From Chryseobacterium sp. LJ668 (GTDB taxonomy: Bacteria; Bacteroidota; Bacteroidia; Flavobacteriales; Weeksellaceae): a DNA stretch of 64,000 nucleotides. A program made the position numbers and the translations under genes. This document shows, in pieces, positions 36,002 to 45,411 of this stretch (within the stretch, counting starts at the first letter, position 1; each line of letters opens with the position of its first letter). The notes beneath the pieces were generated by a model. That model was not told where the DNA came from. It was given only the letters and a program-made list of their open reading frames with translations, and ran no database searches. Location of the stretch: NCBI RefSeq assembly GCF_019613955.1, contig NZ_CP080443.1, positions 1,922,001 to 1,986,000 on the forward strand, given 5' to 3'.

Positions 36002-38380
36002 TTAATTTTTCTTCCCTGCAGCCTGCATCGGGTTTACTTTTCCGTTGGCTCCACCACGTACTGCACCGTCCTGCTTTTGTTTAAAGACCTGGAATTTTGA
36101 TGCTTCGGTAGAGCTTCCGTCATTGCTCCACAAATTATTTGAGGTATCAATATCTGCGGTTTCCCGCATTGGGTCAAGCTGCACAGATTTTAATTTTTTG
36201 TCAAAATAAAATGTTTTTGAAGCTTTCTTCTCATTATGTCTCCAGATTTGAGCAGATGATTTGTCTTTTAATTTTGAACCATCTTCGAACGTAAATTCAA
36301 GTATAATAGGCATTACCAAACCACCTTTGTTTATAAAATCAATCTGATAGGCAGTGATATTTTTTAGTTTATCCTGATCTTGTTTATCTAAAGCAACACT
36401 TTTTTCTGTTTTGGTACTATATTCTTTATTACCATCCACCTTTTCCTGACCACGGTCATATCGGTAATAAAAATCCTGAAGATCTTTATCTTTCTCTACT
36501 TCAAATGCAATGGTTTTATCGTCTCTGTTTCTAATTTTAGAAATATCTTCAAACTCATTCTGCAAAGGTTTTTCAACTTTATATTTAGTTTCACCAGCTT
36601 CTTTTACGGCATTAAGATCCGGACTCGCCATTGTTACTTTGTCTATTGCAATGTCCACAGGATCTGTTCCGTAAAACCAGCCTCTCCAAAACCAATCCAG
36701 ATCTTCACCGCTCGCATCTTCCATCGTTCTGAAAAAATCTGCAGGTTCGGGATGTTTAAATGCCCATCTTTTTGAATAGGTTTTAAAAGCTTTGTCAAAA
36801 AGTTCTCTGCCCATAATTGTTTCACGAAGAATATTCAGACCTGTTGCTGGCTTTGAGTATGCATTCGGACCAAACTGAATAATGTTTTCTGAGTTACTCA
36901 TGATTGGTTCCAGCTGATCTTTAGGAAGTTTCATGTAATCAACAATTGTCCATGCCGGTCCTCTTTTTGAAGGGAATTTATTGTCCCATTTTTCTTCCGT
37001 TAAATATTCTGTGAATGTGTTTAAACCTTCATCCATCCAGCTCCATTGTCTTTCGTCTGAATTGATGATCATCGGGAAAAAGTTATGACCAACTTCATGA
37101 ATAACAACACCGATCATTCCGTTTTTTGTTCCTTCGGAATAGGTGCCGTCTTTTTCTGTTCTCCCGAAGTTGAAACAGATCATCGGATATTCCATTCCAT
37201 TCGAAGCTTCTACAGATTGTGCAACAGGGTACGGATACGGAATCGTGAATTCTGAATAGGTTTTAATCGTATGCGCAACTGCCTTTGTGGAATATTTTCT
37301 ATACAGGCCATAAGCTTCTTTGGGATAGAAACTCATTGCCATTACTTTGTTATTATTTTCAGGTATGGTAACGCCCATTGCGTCCCAAACAAATTTTCGT
37401 GAAGCCGTCCATGCAAAATCTCTCACGTCTTTCGCTTCAAAAACCCAGGTTTTTCTTTGTTTTGAATGATTTTTCTCTGCCTTTTTAGCTTCATCCAATG
37501 TGACAATTTCTACAGGCTCATTCGAAGTTTGTGATTTTTTATATCGTGATAATTGTTCGGGAGTTAAAACCTGTTCATAGTTTTTACATTCTCCGGTTCC
37601 GCCAATCACATGATCTGCTGGAACATTCATTGATACTTTATAATTTCCAAAAACCAGAGCAAACTCACCTCTTCCTGTGAACTGATGGTTTTGCCATCCT
37701 TGAAAATCACTGTACACACACATTCTTGGGAACCATTGAGTGATGGTGTATACATCATTTCCATCCTCGGCAAAGTTCTCGTAACCGCCGCGGCCGCCCA
37801 TTTTCATTCTGTTTGGAATATTGTAATTCCAGTCGATTTTAAAGATGAATTTATCACCTTTTTTTAGAACTTTAGGCAAATCAATACGCATCATCGTTTT
37901 GTTGACCGTATATTTTAGAGGATTTCCTGAAGCATCGGTTACTTTGTCAAGATTAACTCCATATCGATTGTCTCTTGCTGGTAGATCTGTGATTTTCAAT
38001 TGCTGATCTGTCGAAGATTTCGGCAGGGTAGAAGAGAATTGATAATCGGCTTTTTTGACAGTTGACTGTTGGTTCTCATCCAATTGTAGCCAGATATAAT
38101 CTAAATCGTCCGGTGAATTATTGTGATAGGTAACCGTTTCTGAACCTTTTAAATTTCTTTTATCCTCGTCGAGATATGCTGTAATATCATAATCTGCTCT
38201 GTTTTGCCAATAAGCTTGCCCAGGTGCTCCCGAAGCAGCTCTGTAAACATTAGGAGTAGGAAGGATCGTTCCAAGCTGCTCAAATCTGTTTCCGTGGTTG
38301 CTTCCAGGGTTATTTTGAATATTTTGAGCTGAAATACCCATATATAGAAATACCGAAAGTGTAGTAACTTTTAGTTTCAT
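36002..38380 (-). CDS. M1-family zinc metallopeptidase (aminopeptidase N-like)
   Basis: 792 residues from the second ATG (an ATG two codons upstream is also possible). Signal peptide VFLYMGISAQ. An N-terminal M1 beta-domain (YDITAYLDEDKRNLKGSETV), then the gluzincin site VIHEVGHNFFPMIINSDERQ with HEVGH and the downstream third ligand in WMDEGLNTFTEYL. The substrate-recognition motif near NGMEYPMICF corresponds to the GxMEN loop, here GMEYP, which is a known variation in this Bacteroidetes subgroup. It probably degrades peptides in the periplasm. Confidence 0.92.
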   Translation of the reverse strand: MKLKVTTLSVFLYMGISAQNIQNNPGSNHGNRFEQLGTILPTPNVYRAASGAPGQAYWQNRADYDITAYLDEDKRNLKGSETVTYHNNSPDDLDYIWLQLDENQQSTVKKADYQFSSTLPKSSTDQQLKITDLPARDNRYGVNLDKVTDASGNPLKYTVNKTMMRIDLPKVLKKGDKFIFKIDWNYNIPNRMKMGGRGGYENFAEDGNDVYTITQWFPRMCVYSDFQGWQNHQFTGRGEFALVFGNYKVSMNVPADHVIGGTGECKNYEQVLTPEQLSRYKKSQTSNEPVEIVTLDEAKKAEKNHSKQRKTWVFEAKDVRDFAWTASRKFVWDAMGVTIPENNNKVMAMSFYPKEAYGLYRKYSTKAVAHTIKTYSEFTIPYPYPVAQSVEASNGMEYPMICFNFGRTEKDGTYSEGTKNGMIGVVIHEVGHNFFPMIINSDERQWSWMDEGLNTFTEYLTEEKWDNKFPSKRGPAWTIVDYMKLPKDQLEPIMSNSENIIQFGPNAYSKPATGLNILRETIMGRELFDKAFKTYSKRWAFKHPEPADFFRTMEDASGEDLDWFWRGWFYGTDPVDIAIDKVTMASPDLNAVKEAGETKYKVEKPLQNEFEDISKIRNRDDKTIAFEVEKDKDLQDFYYRYDRGQEKVDGNKEYSTKTEKSVALDKQDQDKLKNITAYQIDFINKGGLVMPIILEFTFEDGSKLKDKSSAQIWRHNEKKASKTFYFDKKLKSVQLDPMRETADIDTSNNLWSNDGSSTEASKFQVFKQKQDGAVRGGANGKVNPMQAAGKKN

Positions 38381-38481
38381 GTGCAAATAATTTAAGAATT
38401 ATCAAATATAATAATAAGTAGCTGAAAAGTTGAAAATGTTTCAGGCATACATTTATTTATTAAAGACTCTTTTATATCTTA

Positions 38482-39057
38482 TCATGGAATTCTTTCTAAA
38501 GTCATTTTTAATGCTAATGCAAAAACTCCTGATGAGACGAAAAGAATCCAATCTTTTTTATTGATCTTAAAAAGATTTAATAATATAAATAGTAACACCA
38601 ATATAAGTATAACAATCACAATCTGTCCTAGTTCGAGACCGATATTAAAACCTAACAGCGGAACAGCAATACTCTGGCTTTTCGCAATCATTACTCTTGC
38701 GGTATTGGCAAATCCCAAACCATGGATTAAACCAAAAAATAAAACTAGATAATAATTGGTTTTATTCTGGGTTTGTTTTTTGTTTTTCATTACAATATTT
38801 CCAAGAGCGGTTAAAACGATTGTCAACGGAATCAAAAATTCAATCCAATTTGATGGGAGTTTTATAATATTTACAATGCTTAAAGCTAAAGTAATCGAAT
38901 GCCCGATGGTAAATGCAGTAACCAGAATTAGGATTTTTCTCCAATCTTTTATAGTGTACGCGGCAATTACTACCAAAACAAATAGCTGATGATCGAGTGC
39001 ATCTAATGAGATGATGTGTTCCCAGCCGAGTTTCAAGTAGAATATAAAGTCCTGCAT
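38482..39057 (-). CDS. HupE/UreJ-family membrane protein
   Basis: 191 residues with five to six membrane helices (LFVLVVIAAYTIKDW, ILVTAFTIGHSITLALSIV, LFFGLIHGLGFANTARVM, IVIVILILVLLFILLNL). The HS and HG motifs in helices (FTIGHSITL, GLIHGLGFA) are those of HupE/UreJ, which are implicated in nickel or metal uptake in hydrogenase/urease operons. No such enzymes are present here. The M1 peptidase and DUF6702 neighbours recall a recurring Bacteroidetes cluster, as far as I remember it. Confidence 0.88.
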   Translation of the reverse strand: MQDFIFYLKLGWEHIISLDALDHQLFVLVVIAAYTIKDWRKILILVTAFTIGHSITLALSIVNIIKLPSNWIEFLIPLTIVLTALGNIVMKNKKQTQNKTNYYLVLFFGLIHGLGFANTARVMIAKSQSIAVPLLGFNIGLELGQIVIVILILVLLFILLNLFKINKKDWILFVSSGVFALALKMTLERIP

Positions 39058-39216
39058 TTTTCAAATTTTTTTCGAAATGCGATGATACAAAATTTATTTT
39101 AACTTTGTAGAAAATTGAAGTGGTAAACCTTCAATAGAAAAAGAAGAAAAAAATAAAATTAAAAGAATTATCTTAGATATACGACAAGATCTACAAAAAG
39201 TTCTTGATTTACTACA

Positions 39217-39717
39217 ATGAAAAAAATATTTGCCTTCTTCTTTATTCTTTTTATATGTTTTTCTTTTACAAAAAAGATACACCCCTATCACGTAGGTTCT
39301 GTGGAAATAAATTACAACTCAAAATCGAAAACTTTTGAAATTACGGGTCGGTTCTTTTTAGATGATCTCGAAAACGGTCTGGGGAAAAAATACGGAAAAG
39401 CGTATCATTTTAATGATATAAAGTATAAAGCTCAAATCAATGAAGCTTTAAGAAATTACAGTTCAGAATATTTTAAATTAAAAGCAGATAATCGTTTCCT
39501 AAAAATAAATTACATCGGTTTTGAAGAAGACAGCGAATCTGTGAATGTATATCTGGAAACTGAGGTCGTTTCTAATCCTAAAAAGGTGGAAGCTGCAGTG
39601 AGTTTTCTTTATAATCTACTCGATGATCAGATCAACCTTGTTCACATCATCATAAACGGAAACCGTAAAAGTGAGAAGCTGACGTATCCCAATCGATATT
39701 TATTTCAGCAATTTTAG
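39217..39717 (+). CDS. DUF6702-like exported protein
   Basis: 166 residues. Signal sequence FAFFFILFICFSFTKK. The rest reads KIHPYHVGSVEINYNSKSKT, FEITGRFFLDDLENGLGKKY, ending NLVHIIINGNRKSEKLTYPN, matching my impression of the DUF6702 family that often neighbours HupE and M1 peptidases in Bacteroidetes. A TAACTTTG -7-like box lies at 39100-39107. The ATG overlaps the stop of a 33-codon coding-like frame (39119-39220) that lacks a normal start. Confidence 0.8.
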   Translation: MKKIFAFFFILFICFSFTKKIHPYHVGSVEINYNSKSKTFEITGRFFLDDLENGLGKKYGKAYHFNDIKYKAQINEALRNYSSEYFKLKADNRFLKINYIGFEEDSESVNVYLETEVVSNPKKVEAAVSFLYNLLDDQINLVHIIINGNRKSEKLTYPNRYLFQQF

Positions 39718-39721
39718 AGAA

Positions 39722-40315
39722 TTACCTTCTAAGCTGCAATAATGCGTTTTCGGCTTTTGCATGAGCTAAAAGGTCAGGAAAAAAAGCATCATAACATTCC
39801 TGCAAAGCATCTTTATTATCCAGAAAAGCCTGAAATACAGGAATATCTTTATCTAAATATTTCGCCTTATTCAGAACATTTCTCATGCTAAATTTGATAT
39901 TCTGATCATAACGGTAATTGTACAGCCAGTTATCCTGCTCCATTTTTGTGAGCATATATCTAAAGTTTTCAGGAAGAAATTCGTAGTGTTGATTTAAAAC
40001 ACGGTAGACCCTCAAAGAATGATCTTTCCATCCTTGTAATGAATTTAAATTTAAATCATTAGCGACAAAATAATCCAGTGAAACATCCACAAATGCCCCG
40101 GAATACAATCTTACCAAAGGTGAAAATATTTTTTTAGCTTCGTGAATAGCGGGATGAGCATCTGTAAAAGTATCAACAACCCGGTGCAAAGTAATTCCGT
40201 CCTGGATGTCTCTAGGAAAAGAATAGCGGTCTTTGTTTCTGATGAAATCTTCGAGAAACTGCCCGACAATTTGTCCGTCGTTGAAAGTGAGAAAAGAGTG
40301 GGCAAGAAAGTTCAT
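39722..40315 (-). CDS. acpH: Acyl carrier protein phosphodiesterase
   Basis: 197 residues. Matches AcpH/DUF479: MNFLAHSFLTFNDGQIVGQF, FIRNKDRYSFPRDIQDGITL, HRVVDTFTDAHPAIHEAKKI and DVSLDYFVANDLN. The conserved His/Asp residues of this HD-like hydrolase are present (LAH, HRVVD, FTDAH, DYFVA). It removes 4'-phosphopantetheine from acyl carrier protein. Overlaps the preceding VanW gene by 4 nt (40312-40315), so it is the last gene of a three-gene operon. Confidence 0.9.
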   Translation of the reverse strand: MNFLAHSFLTFNDGQIVGQFLEDFIRNKDRYSFPRDIQDGITLHRVVDTFTDAHPAIHEAKKIFSPLVRLYSGAFVDVSLDYFVANDLNLNSLQGWKDHSLRVYRVLNQHYEFLPENFRYMLTKMEQDNWLYNYRYDQNIKFSMRNVLNKAKYLDKDIPVFQAFLDNKDALQECYDAFFPDLLAHAKAENALLQLRR

Positions 40316-41019
40316 AAACGAATATAGAAATTTTTAAACAAAGTTTTGCCATTATTTAAAGTTTCAACCCAAACTCCTTTATCGTCTTCAAAATATTTGA
40401 AATCAATTTTTTGAAGATTTATCTTATTATTTGAAAGTATGTTAAAAAAAAGATGATTTTCTTCAATAATACATTTAAACTGAATAGAGAAAGGAAAATT
40501 ATTTTTTACCTGTAAATCTTTATAAGCAAAAACTACTGTCGAATCTGAGCCTAAAGGTGTAAAGCGTTCGTATTCTTTGTAAATGTCTATAGAATGAGAA
40601 TGCCTTTCGATGATATCTAATCCGCATTGTAAAGCAGAATAATATATTATGGAAGAAAATTGGCAGATTCCACCACCAAAATCATGGGAAATATTATTTT
40701 TGATTAAATTTCTACCCTGTTTAAAGTTATTTTTTCTGATGGGTGCTCCTACTGTTTTCCAAAACGAAAAAACCTCATCCGGTTGAATGACTAAATTGTT
40801 AATCTTTTCGCAGACTATCTTTAAATTGTGAATTTTATTATCATAAAATTCTCCATTTCGGATGCTTTGTTGAAAATCAATTCTGAAATCTCCAAGATTT
40901 TCTTTTAAATAATTTTTAGCATAAGACTGTCTGTTATTTTGTTCAGCAAGAAATCTTTGCAACAATCTATACCGCAATTTCAACTGATAAGGTAGGTTGT
41001 TTTTAATAAACTGCTTCAT
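40312..41019 (-). CDS. VanW-family protein
   Basis: 235 residues from the ATG at 41019, which overlaps the methyltransferase stop codon (ATGA); a start 36 nt further up would extend into that gene. It has the VanW signature: VIQPDEVFSFWKTVGAPIRK, FGGGICQFSSIIYYSALQCG and then IIERHSHSIDIYKEYERFTP and LGSDSTVVF. VanW occurs in some vancomycin resistance clusters, but most members, like this one, are of unknown function and lie outside resistance loci. Confidence 0.9.
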   Translation of the reverse strand: MKQFIKNNLPYQLKLRYRLLQRFLAEQNNRQSYAKNYLKENLGDFRIDFQQSIRNGEFYDNKIHNLKIVCEKINNLVIQPDEVFSFWKTVGAPIRKNNFKQGRNLIKNNISHDFGGGICQFSSIIYYSALQCGLDIIERHSHSIDIYKEYERFTPLGSDSTVVFAYKDLQVKNNFPFSIQFKCIIEENHLFFNILSNNKINLQKIDFKYFEDDKGVWVETLNNGKTLFKNFYIRL

Positions 41020-41687
41020 TGTTTTTTCAGCACGATAATCTGATAGGATGCCCACTTTTTGAGAAAGGTTCTGCAGATCATGATATCTAAAGGTAGAAAT
41101 ATTTTTCTTAATCTTTTTGGAATTCTATGAACTGGGAAAAATAGAGTTCCGTTGGTTTGAACGACAATCCAATCATTTTTGATCATATTTAAGATATCAC
41201 CATTACTAAAAGTATTATTGGCGTGCCATTCTGCCTGTGGAGAGACTGATTTTTTTCTTGATTTGATAGGGTAGTCAAATATCAGCGTTCCATTTTGGTG
41301 CAATTTTTCGTGACATTCTTTAAGGCATTTCTTCGTTTCTTCTTTGGTCTGATGCATTATTACGTGGAATGAGAAGATACAGTCGAACTTGTTTTCAAAA
41401 GGTATATTTGAAATTTCTCCAATCATTAATCGCTTTTGCGGCGATTTTTCATGAGCAATATTCAGCATTTCCTGACTGAAATCTAGACCATGTGTTGAAA
41501 AATTTAATAATCTACCAGTTCCGCAACCAAGATCTAAAATTGCGGTATATTTTTTACCTTTAAAAAAAGAATTCAAAAAATATCTTTCCTGTTCATCGAT
41601 ATATTTTCCATACGTATTATCAAACCTGCATTCATCATAGGTTTTTGCGAGATCATTGTAATAGGTGTGAACGCTTTTGTTTGTCAT
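41016..41687 (-). CDS. Class I SAM-dependent methyltransferase
   Basis: 223 residues. Methyltransf_25/11-type fold: ILDLGCGTGRLLNFSTHGLD is the SAM motif I with the following acidic residue, then FDCIFSFHVIMHQTKEETKK and CHEKLHQNGTLIFDYPIKSR. Substrate unknown. First gene of the methyltransferase-VanW-acpH operon with 4-nt overlaps, so a cell-envelope or lipid substrate is possible (inference). Confidence 0.88.
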   Translation of the reverse strand: MTNKSVHTYYNDLAKTYDECRFDNTYGKYIDEQERYFLNSFFKGKKYTAILDLGCGTGRLLNFSTHGLDFSQEMLNIAHEKSPQKRLMIGEISNIPFENKFDCIFSFHVIMHQTKEETKKCLKECHEKLHQNGTLIFDYPIKSRKKSVSPQAEWHANNTFSNGDILNMIKNDWIVVQTNGTLFFPVHRIPKRLRKIFLPLDIMICRTFLKKWASYQIIVLKKQ

Positions 41688-41754
41688 TCTAAAAAAAGAA
41701 ATCCTCCGAATAAAATTAAAATATATTCAGAGAATTGAATGTAGATACTTAAAA

Positions 41755-43293
41755 TTATTTAACTATAAATTTTTTGCTTCCTACCAAAATATTCTTTTCA
41801 GTATAAACACTCACAAAATATTCTCCTGCTGATAAACCGCTCAGATTGATCGTCTTTTTATCGGTCGTTAAAACAATTTGTCCTACTGTATTGATGATTT
41901 TAAAAATATACTGCTCATCATTTTTTATCCAGATATTGATTTCCTCTTTTGCCGGATTGGGAAATAAAGTAAAATCCTTTACGTCTGTAGGAGAAATTTC
42001 TGTAGTTGACAGGCCGGCTGTCGGCGTAAACTGTGAGACTACACATGCAAACCGGGCAAAAGCAAAAGCTTCATTTGATGGGTTTGTATTTCCTATGGCA
42101 ACTCCTGTAGGCTCAGAATTATAATTTATATCAGGATTTGCCCATCTGTTGATTCTTGTACAATTAATACCGCTTGCCTCACATTCATCATTGTAGGCCA
42201 TCATTGTTCTCCACCGCTGAGAATTTGTACTTGAGGTTCCCAGAGTTATCGCCGTCTGATTACTGTAGCCGTGATGATGACTGCAGGGTGTTGTAGACTG
42301 GCTGACAAACCAATCATGATTCAGTCCCATATTGTGCCCCATTTCATGGGCTAAAGTATAGTTTGAAACGATACAGTTGTAAAGAGAAACGGTAAATGCA
42401 GAATTGGCAGAGTAATTTGAAGGATTAGAATTAAGATAACCCAATCCACAAGTATTAGTAGGGGTTGAGGTAATCAATGCACATAAGTCTGCGCCATAAG
42501 TAGTTCGCAATGCATGCACATCATCCATTACAGCATCGTTATTGTTTCTGAAGCTTGCTAGATCTGTACTGATGTTTCCAGATTCTGCATAAATGATCTC
42601 ACCGGAATACACCAGGTTTATCGTTACATTAGAAATCCCGGAATTAATAAGTGCGGTGTTAAAATTGGTAATGGCTGTTGCAATAAATGAATTACTCTGA
42701 GCAGAACCTCCCCATGAGATTCTGGCTGCGCTGGTGTACACTACCAAAACATCAATTCTTGTTGCAGGGCAGATCGCTGTAGCCGGTAAGCAGATATTGG
42801 CATTTACTTTTTGCCCGAGTGTAGATTCATTAAGAATAAAATCATTCTTAGAATCCTGATTAATAAGATTCGCTTCGCTTACTACAGAAATTGCAAAAAT
42901 ATTGTTATCTGTTTGATGAAAGATCATTTTTTCTCCTGTGCTGGAAGCATACATTCCGGTAATTATATTTCCCGATTTTGATAAAACCAATTCAGATTTG
43001 GGTTCGTTTACAATAGAATATACAGATGATTCAGCTTTGTTGCTGTACAAAAATGATTTTGAAAATTGTGCTTTAATCACCTTATTATTGGGTAATACAA
43101 TTTCAAGATCAGATTTTAAATTAAATGAAGGCTGCGAATAATATTTAGTCAAAATATAAGTAGAAGCTAAGCCGGTACTCAATTTTTGCTCATTTGCCAA
43201 GCTGCTTTCGGAAACTTGGTTTTGAAAAACTTTGTCCTGTGCAAATAATAACGCAACACAAAAAAGGAGAAAAAAGGTAAATTTATATTTCAT
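41755..43293 (-). CDS. Secreted reprolysin-like zinc metalloprotease with T9SS sorting domain
   Basis: 512 residues. Signal peptide FLLFCVALLFAQ, a propeptide-like region, then a metzincin domain (~170-420) beginning ATRIDVLVVYTSAARISWGG with the zinc site LAHEMGHNMGLNHDWFVSQS (HExxHxxGxxHD) and a Met-turn-like MMAYNDECEASG. Cys pairs around the active site fit M12B-like disulfides. The final ~75 residues are a T9SS type A tail (FTLFPNPAKEEINIWI ... VGSKKFIVK). Secreted or surface protease. Confidence 0.92.
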   Translation of the reverse strand: MKYKFTFFLLFCVALLFAQDKVFQNQVSESSLANEQKLSTGLASTYILTKYYSQPSFNLKSDLEIVLPNNKVIKAQFSKSFLYSNKAESSVYSIVNEPKSELVLSKSGNIITGMYASSTGEKMIFHQTDNNIFAISVVSEANLINQDSKNDFILNESTLGQKVNANICLPATAICPATRIDVLVVYTSAARISWGGSAQSNSFIATAITNFNTALINSGISNVTINLVYSGEIIYAESGNISTDLASFRNNNDAVMDDVHALRTTYGADLCALITSTPTNTCGLGYLNSNPSNYSANSAFTVSLYNCIVSNYTLAHEMGHNMGLNHDWFVSQSTTPCSHHHGYSNQTAITLGTSSTNSQRWRTMMAYNDECEASGINCTRINRWANPDINYNSEPTGVAIGNTNPSNEAFAFARFACVVSQFTPTAGLSTTEISPTDVKDFTLFPNPAKEEINIWIKNDEQYIFKIINTVGQIVLTTDKKTINLSGLSAGEYFVSVYTEKNILVGSKKFIVK

Positions 43294-43378
43294 AATTGAT
43301 TCAGATTAAAAGTCTTGCATACAAATATAGGATAAGAATGATTACAAATTAAAAATGTTGTATTAAAAAAGATTAATC

Positions 43379-44728
43379 CTAAAATAACCTCTCGTGAAAA
43401 TCTTCTACCTTGCTTACTTCCTCAATTTTGATCCCGAATTTTCTCTTAGGTATTTTATTTAAATTGGAAACAAAAATCTTTTCATAACCCAATTTTTCTG
43501 CCTCAGTAATTCTTTGTTCCACTTGTGCGACAGGACGAATTTCGCCACTCAGACCAATTTCGCCGGCAAAACAGAAATGTTCAGAGATGGCAATATCTTC
43601 ATTGGACGAGAGAATAGATGCGACAACTGCTAAATCTAATGCCGGATCGTCGGTCTTTATTCCACCGGTAATATTCAGGAAAACATCTTTCGCACCCAGT
43701 TGAAAGCCTGCCCTCTTTTCTAAAACTGCCAACAACATATTGAGCCTTTTAGAATCGAAACCGGTGCTGGATCTTTGCGGAGTTCCGTAAACGGCAGTGC
43801 TTACCAAAGCCTGTATTTCCAAAAGCATCGGTCTGTTTCCTTCTAAGGTCACTGCCACAGAATTTCCGGAAAGTTCTTCGAATTTTTTAGTGATTAAAAT
43901 TTCTGAAGGATTTTTTATTTCTTTTAAACCTTGTGAAACCATTTCATAAATTCCAATTTCTGCGGTCGATCCAAAACGGTTTTTATTGGCTCGCAACAAT
44001 CTGAAAAGGTGATTTCTGTCGCCGTCAAAATTGAGAACCACATCGACCATATGTTCCAGAACCTTTGGTCCTGCAATCTGGCCGTCTTTTGTGATATGAC
44101 CAACCAGGAAAACAGGAACATTGTTTTCTTTGGCATATTTAATAATTTCATTAGAACATTCACGGATCTGGGAAACGGTTCCTGGTGAACTTTCAATCAG
44201 CTGTGACTGCAAAGTCTGAATAGAATCGATGATAACAAAATCCGGCTCCAGTTTTTTAGCTTCATGAAGAATCTTTTCCAAAGAAGTTTCGGTGTACAGA
44301 AAACAGTTTGGGTTTTTTATATCTGCCAAACGGTCGGCTCTCATTTTGATCTGTGATGCACTTTCCTCACCGGAAACATAAAAAACTTTCTTTTTCATCT
44401 TCAAAGCAAGCTGAAGGAGTAGGGTAGATTTTCCGATTCCGGGTTCTCCGCCGATTAACGTGACCGAACCCAATACAATTCCTCCACCCAAAACACGGTT
44501 GAGTTCGTCGGATGGAGTTTTTATTCTTGGTTCTTCTACGGCTTCAACTTCAATGATGTTGATGACGGTTTGTTTGATTTTTGAAGATGATATACTTTTT
44601 TGAGGTGTTTTTTCTACAATTTCTTCCACCAAAGTATTCCATTCGCCGCAGTTTTTACACTGTCCCATCCATTGTGAATATTGCGATCCGCAGTTTTGAC
44701 AGAAATATGCTGTTCTCAGTTTTGCCAT
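43379..44728 (-). CDS. radA: DNA repair protein RadA
   Basis: 449 residues. Zinc finger CQNCGSQYSQWMGQCKNCGE at the N-terminus, RecA-like ATPase with Walker A LIGGEPGIGKSTLLLQLAL, the RadA-specific KNRFG motif (RANKNRFGSTAEIGIYEM), and a C-terminal Lon-protease-like domain (ITGGIKTDDPALDLAVVASI, CFAGEIGLSGEIRPVAQ). It promotes branch migration in recombination. Divergent from the small membrane protein gene. Confidence 0.97.
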   Translation of the reverse strand: MAKLRTAYFCQNCGSQYSQWMGQCKNCGEWNTLVEEIVEKTPQKSISSSKIKQTVINIIEVEAVEEPRIKTPSDELNRVLGGGIVLGSVTLIGGEPGIGKSTLLLQLALKMKKKVFYVSGEESASQIKMRADRLADIKNPNCFLYTETSLEKILHEAKKLEPDFVIIDSIQTLQSQLIESSPGTVSQIRECSNEIIKYAKENNVPVFLVGHITKDGQIAGPKVLEHMVDVVLNFDGDRNHLFRLLRANKNRFGSTAEIGIYEMVSQGLKEIKNPSEILITKKFEELSGNSVAVTLEGNRPMLLEIQALVSTAVYGTPQRSSTGFDSKRLNMLLAVLEKRAGFQLGAKDVFLNITGGIKTDDPALDLAVVASILSSNEDIAISEHFCFAGEIGLSGEIRPVAQVEQRITEAEKLGYEKIFVSNLNKIPKRKFGIKIEEVSKVEDFHERLF

Positions 44729-44787
44729 ACTGCGAAGTTCAAAATTTTTTTCGAATTTTTCTTTCGAATTTTAATTAATTTTCAACC

Positions 44788-45201
44788 ATGAAAAATATTT
44801 TTTTGAGTTTGTTGATTTTTGTTGTAATGTCGATTTTGCATGCTCAATTTACAGAATGGGCTGTAAGGTCTTTGGGTTTACCTGGTGGGAATTTTGGAAT
44901 GTATTCTTATTTGACTCTTATTTATTGTTCACTAATTACAGCAATTGCATTGATAATACTAATCATTTTCAGGAAAAATTATCACTCGATATTGAGCGTC
45001 GCGATTTTATTTGAAGTCATTTATTTACTTTTCTTAATGATTACAGGGAATAATCCATTCTTATATTTTTCAGATTCCAATAATGAAAACCTTTTGACAA
45101 TCATTATGTATGGGATTTCAGTATTAGTATTTCTTTGTATGTTCACTGCTCATTTTTTTTATTTCAAAATAATTTCCTCAAAAAACAAGAAGTTACCATA
45201 G
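44788..45201 (+). CDS. Small membrane protein of unknown function
   Basis: 137 residues with four predicted membrane helices (IFLSLLIFVVMSILHA, LTLIYCSLITAIALIILIIF, SVAILFEVIYLLFLMI, IIMYGISVLVFLCMFTAHFF). No motif or family recognised. Followed by a terminator-like hairpin, which supports it as a transcription unit of its own. Confidence 0.65.
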   Translation: MKNIFLSLLIFVVMSILHAQFTEWAVRSLGLPGGNFGMYSYLTLIYCSLITAIALIILIIFRKNYHSILSVAILFEVIYLLFLMITGNNPFLYFSDSNNENLLTIIMYGISVLVFLCMFTAHFFYFKIISSKNKKLP

Positions 45202-45277
45202 GTCAATGATCTTAATAAAAACTAAAGCTAAATTTGTTCTAAGAATAATTTTCATATATATAAATTTGGTTTAGGTG

Positions 45278-45312
45278 GGTTTCTCGAAGTTTTGAGAAAC
45301 CTTTTGATTTTT
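45278..45312 (+). terminator. Terminator after the small membrane protein gene
   Basis: GGTTTCTC and GAGAAACC arms around an eight-base loop, followed by TTTTGATTTTTT. Confidence 0.75.
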
Positions 45313-45365
45313 TAATTAATGGAACAAAATTTATTAAAATCTCAGATTTAAAAAGAGCAACAAAA

Positions 45366-45396
45366 TTGCTTTGCTTTTGTTTTTCCCCTAACTTTG
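45366..45396 (+). promoter_or_regulatory. pyrG promoter
   Basis: TTG (45366-45368), a 20-nt spacer and TAACTTTG (45389-45396), an excellent match to the Bacteroidetes -33/-7 consensus. Transcription would begin around 45403, which lies past the ATG at 45394 and so supports the ATG at 45412 as the pyrG start. Confidence 0.75.
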
Positions 45397-45411
45397 CACA
45401 AACCTAATCTA

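Noticed and set aside
40312..41019. VanW gene as evidence of vancomycin resistance
   Set aside because: There is no vanH/A/X, no sensor kinase and most VanW proteins are unrelated to resistance; Gram-negative cells are also not a usual vancomycin target.
45394..45411. Upstream ATG for pyrG
   Set aside because: It lies in the -7 promoter box, ahead of the expected transcription start, and adds non-conserved residues.
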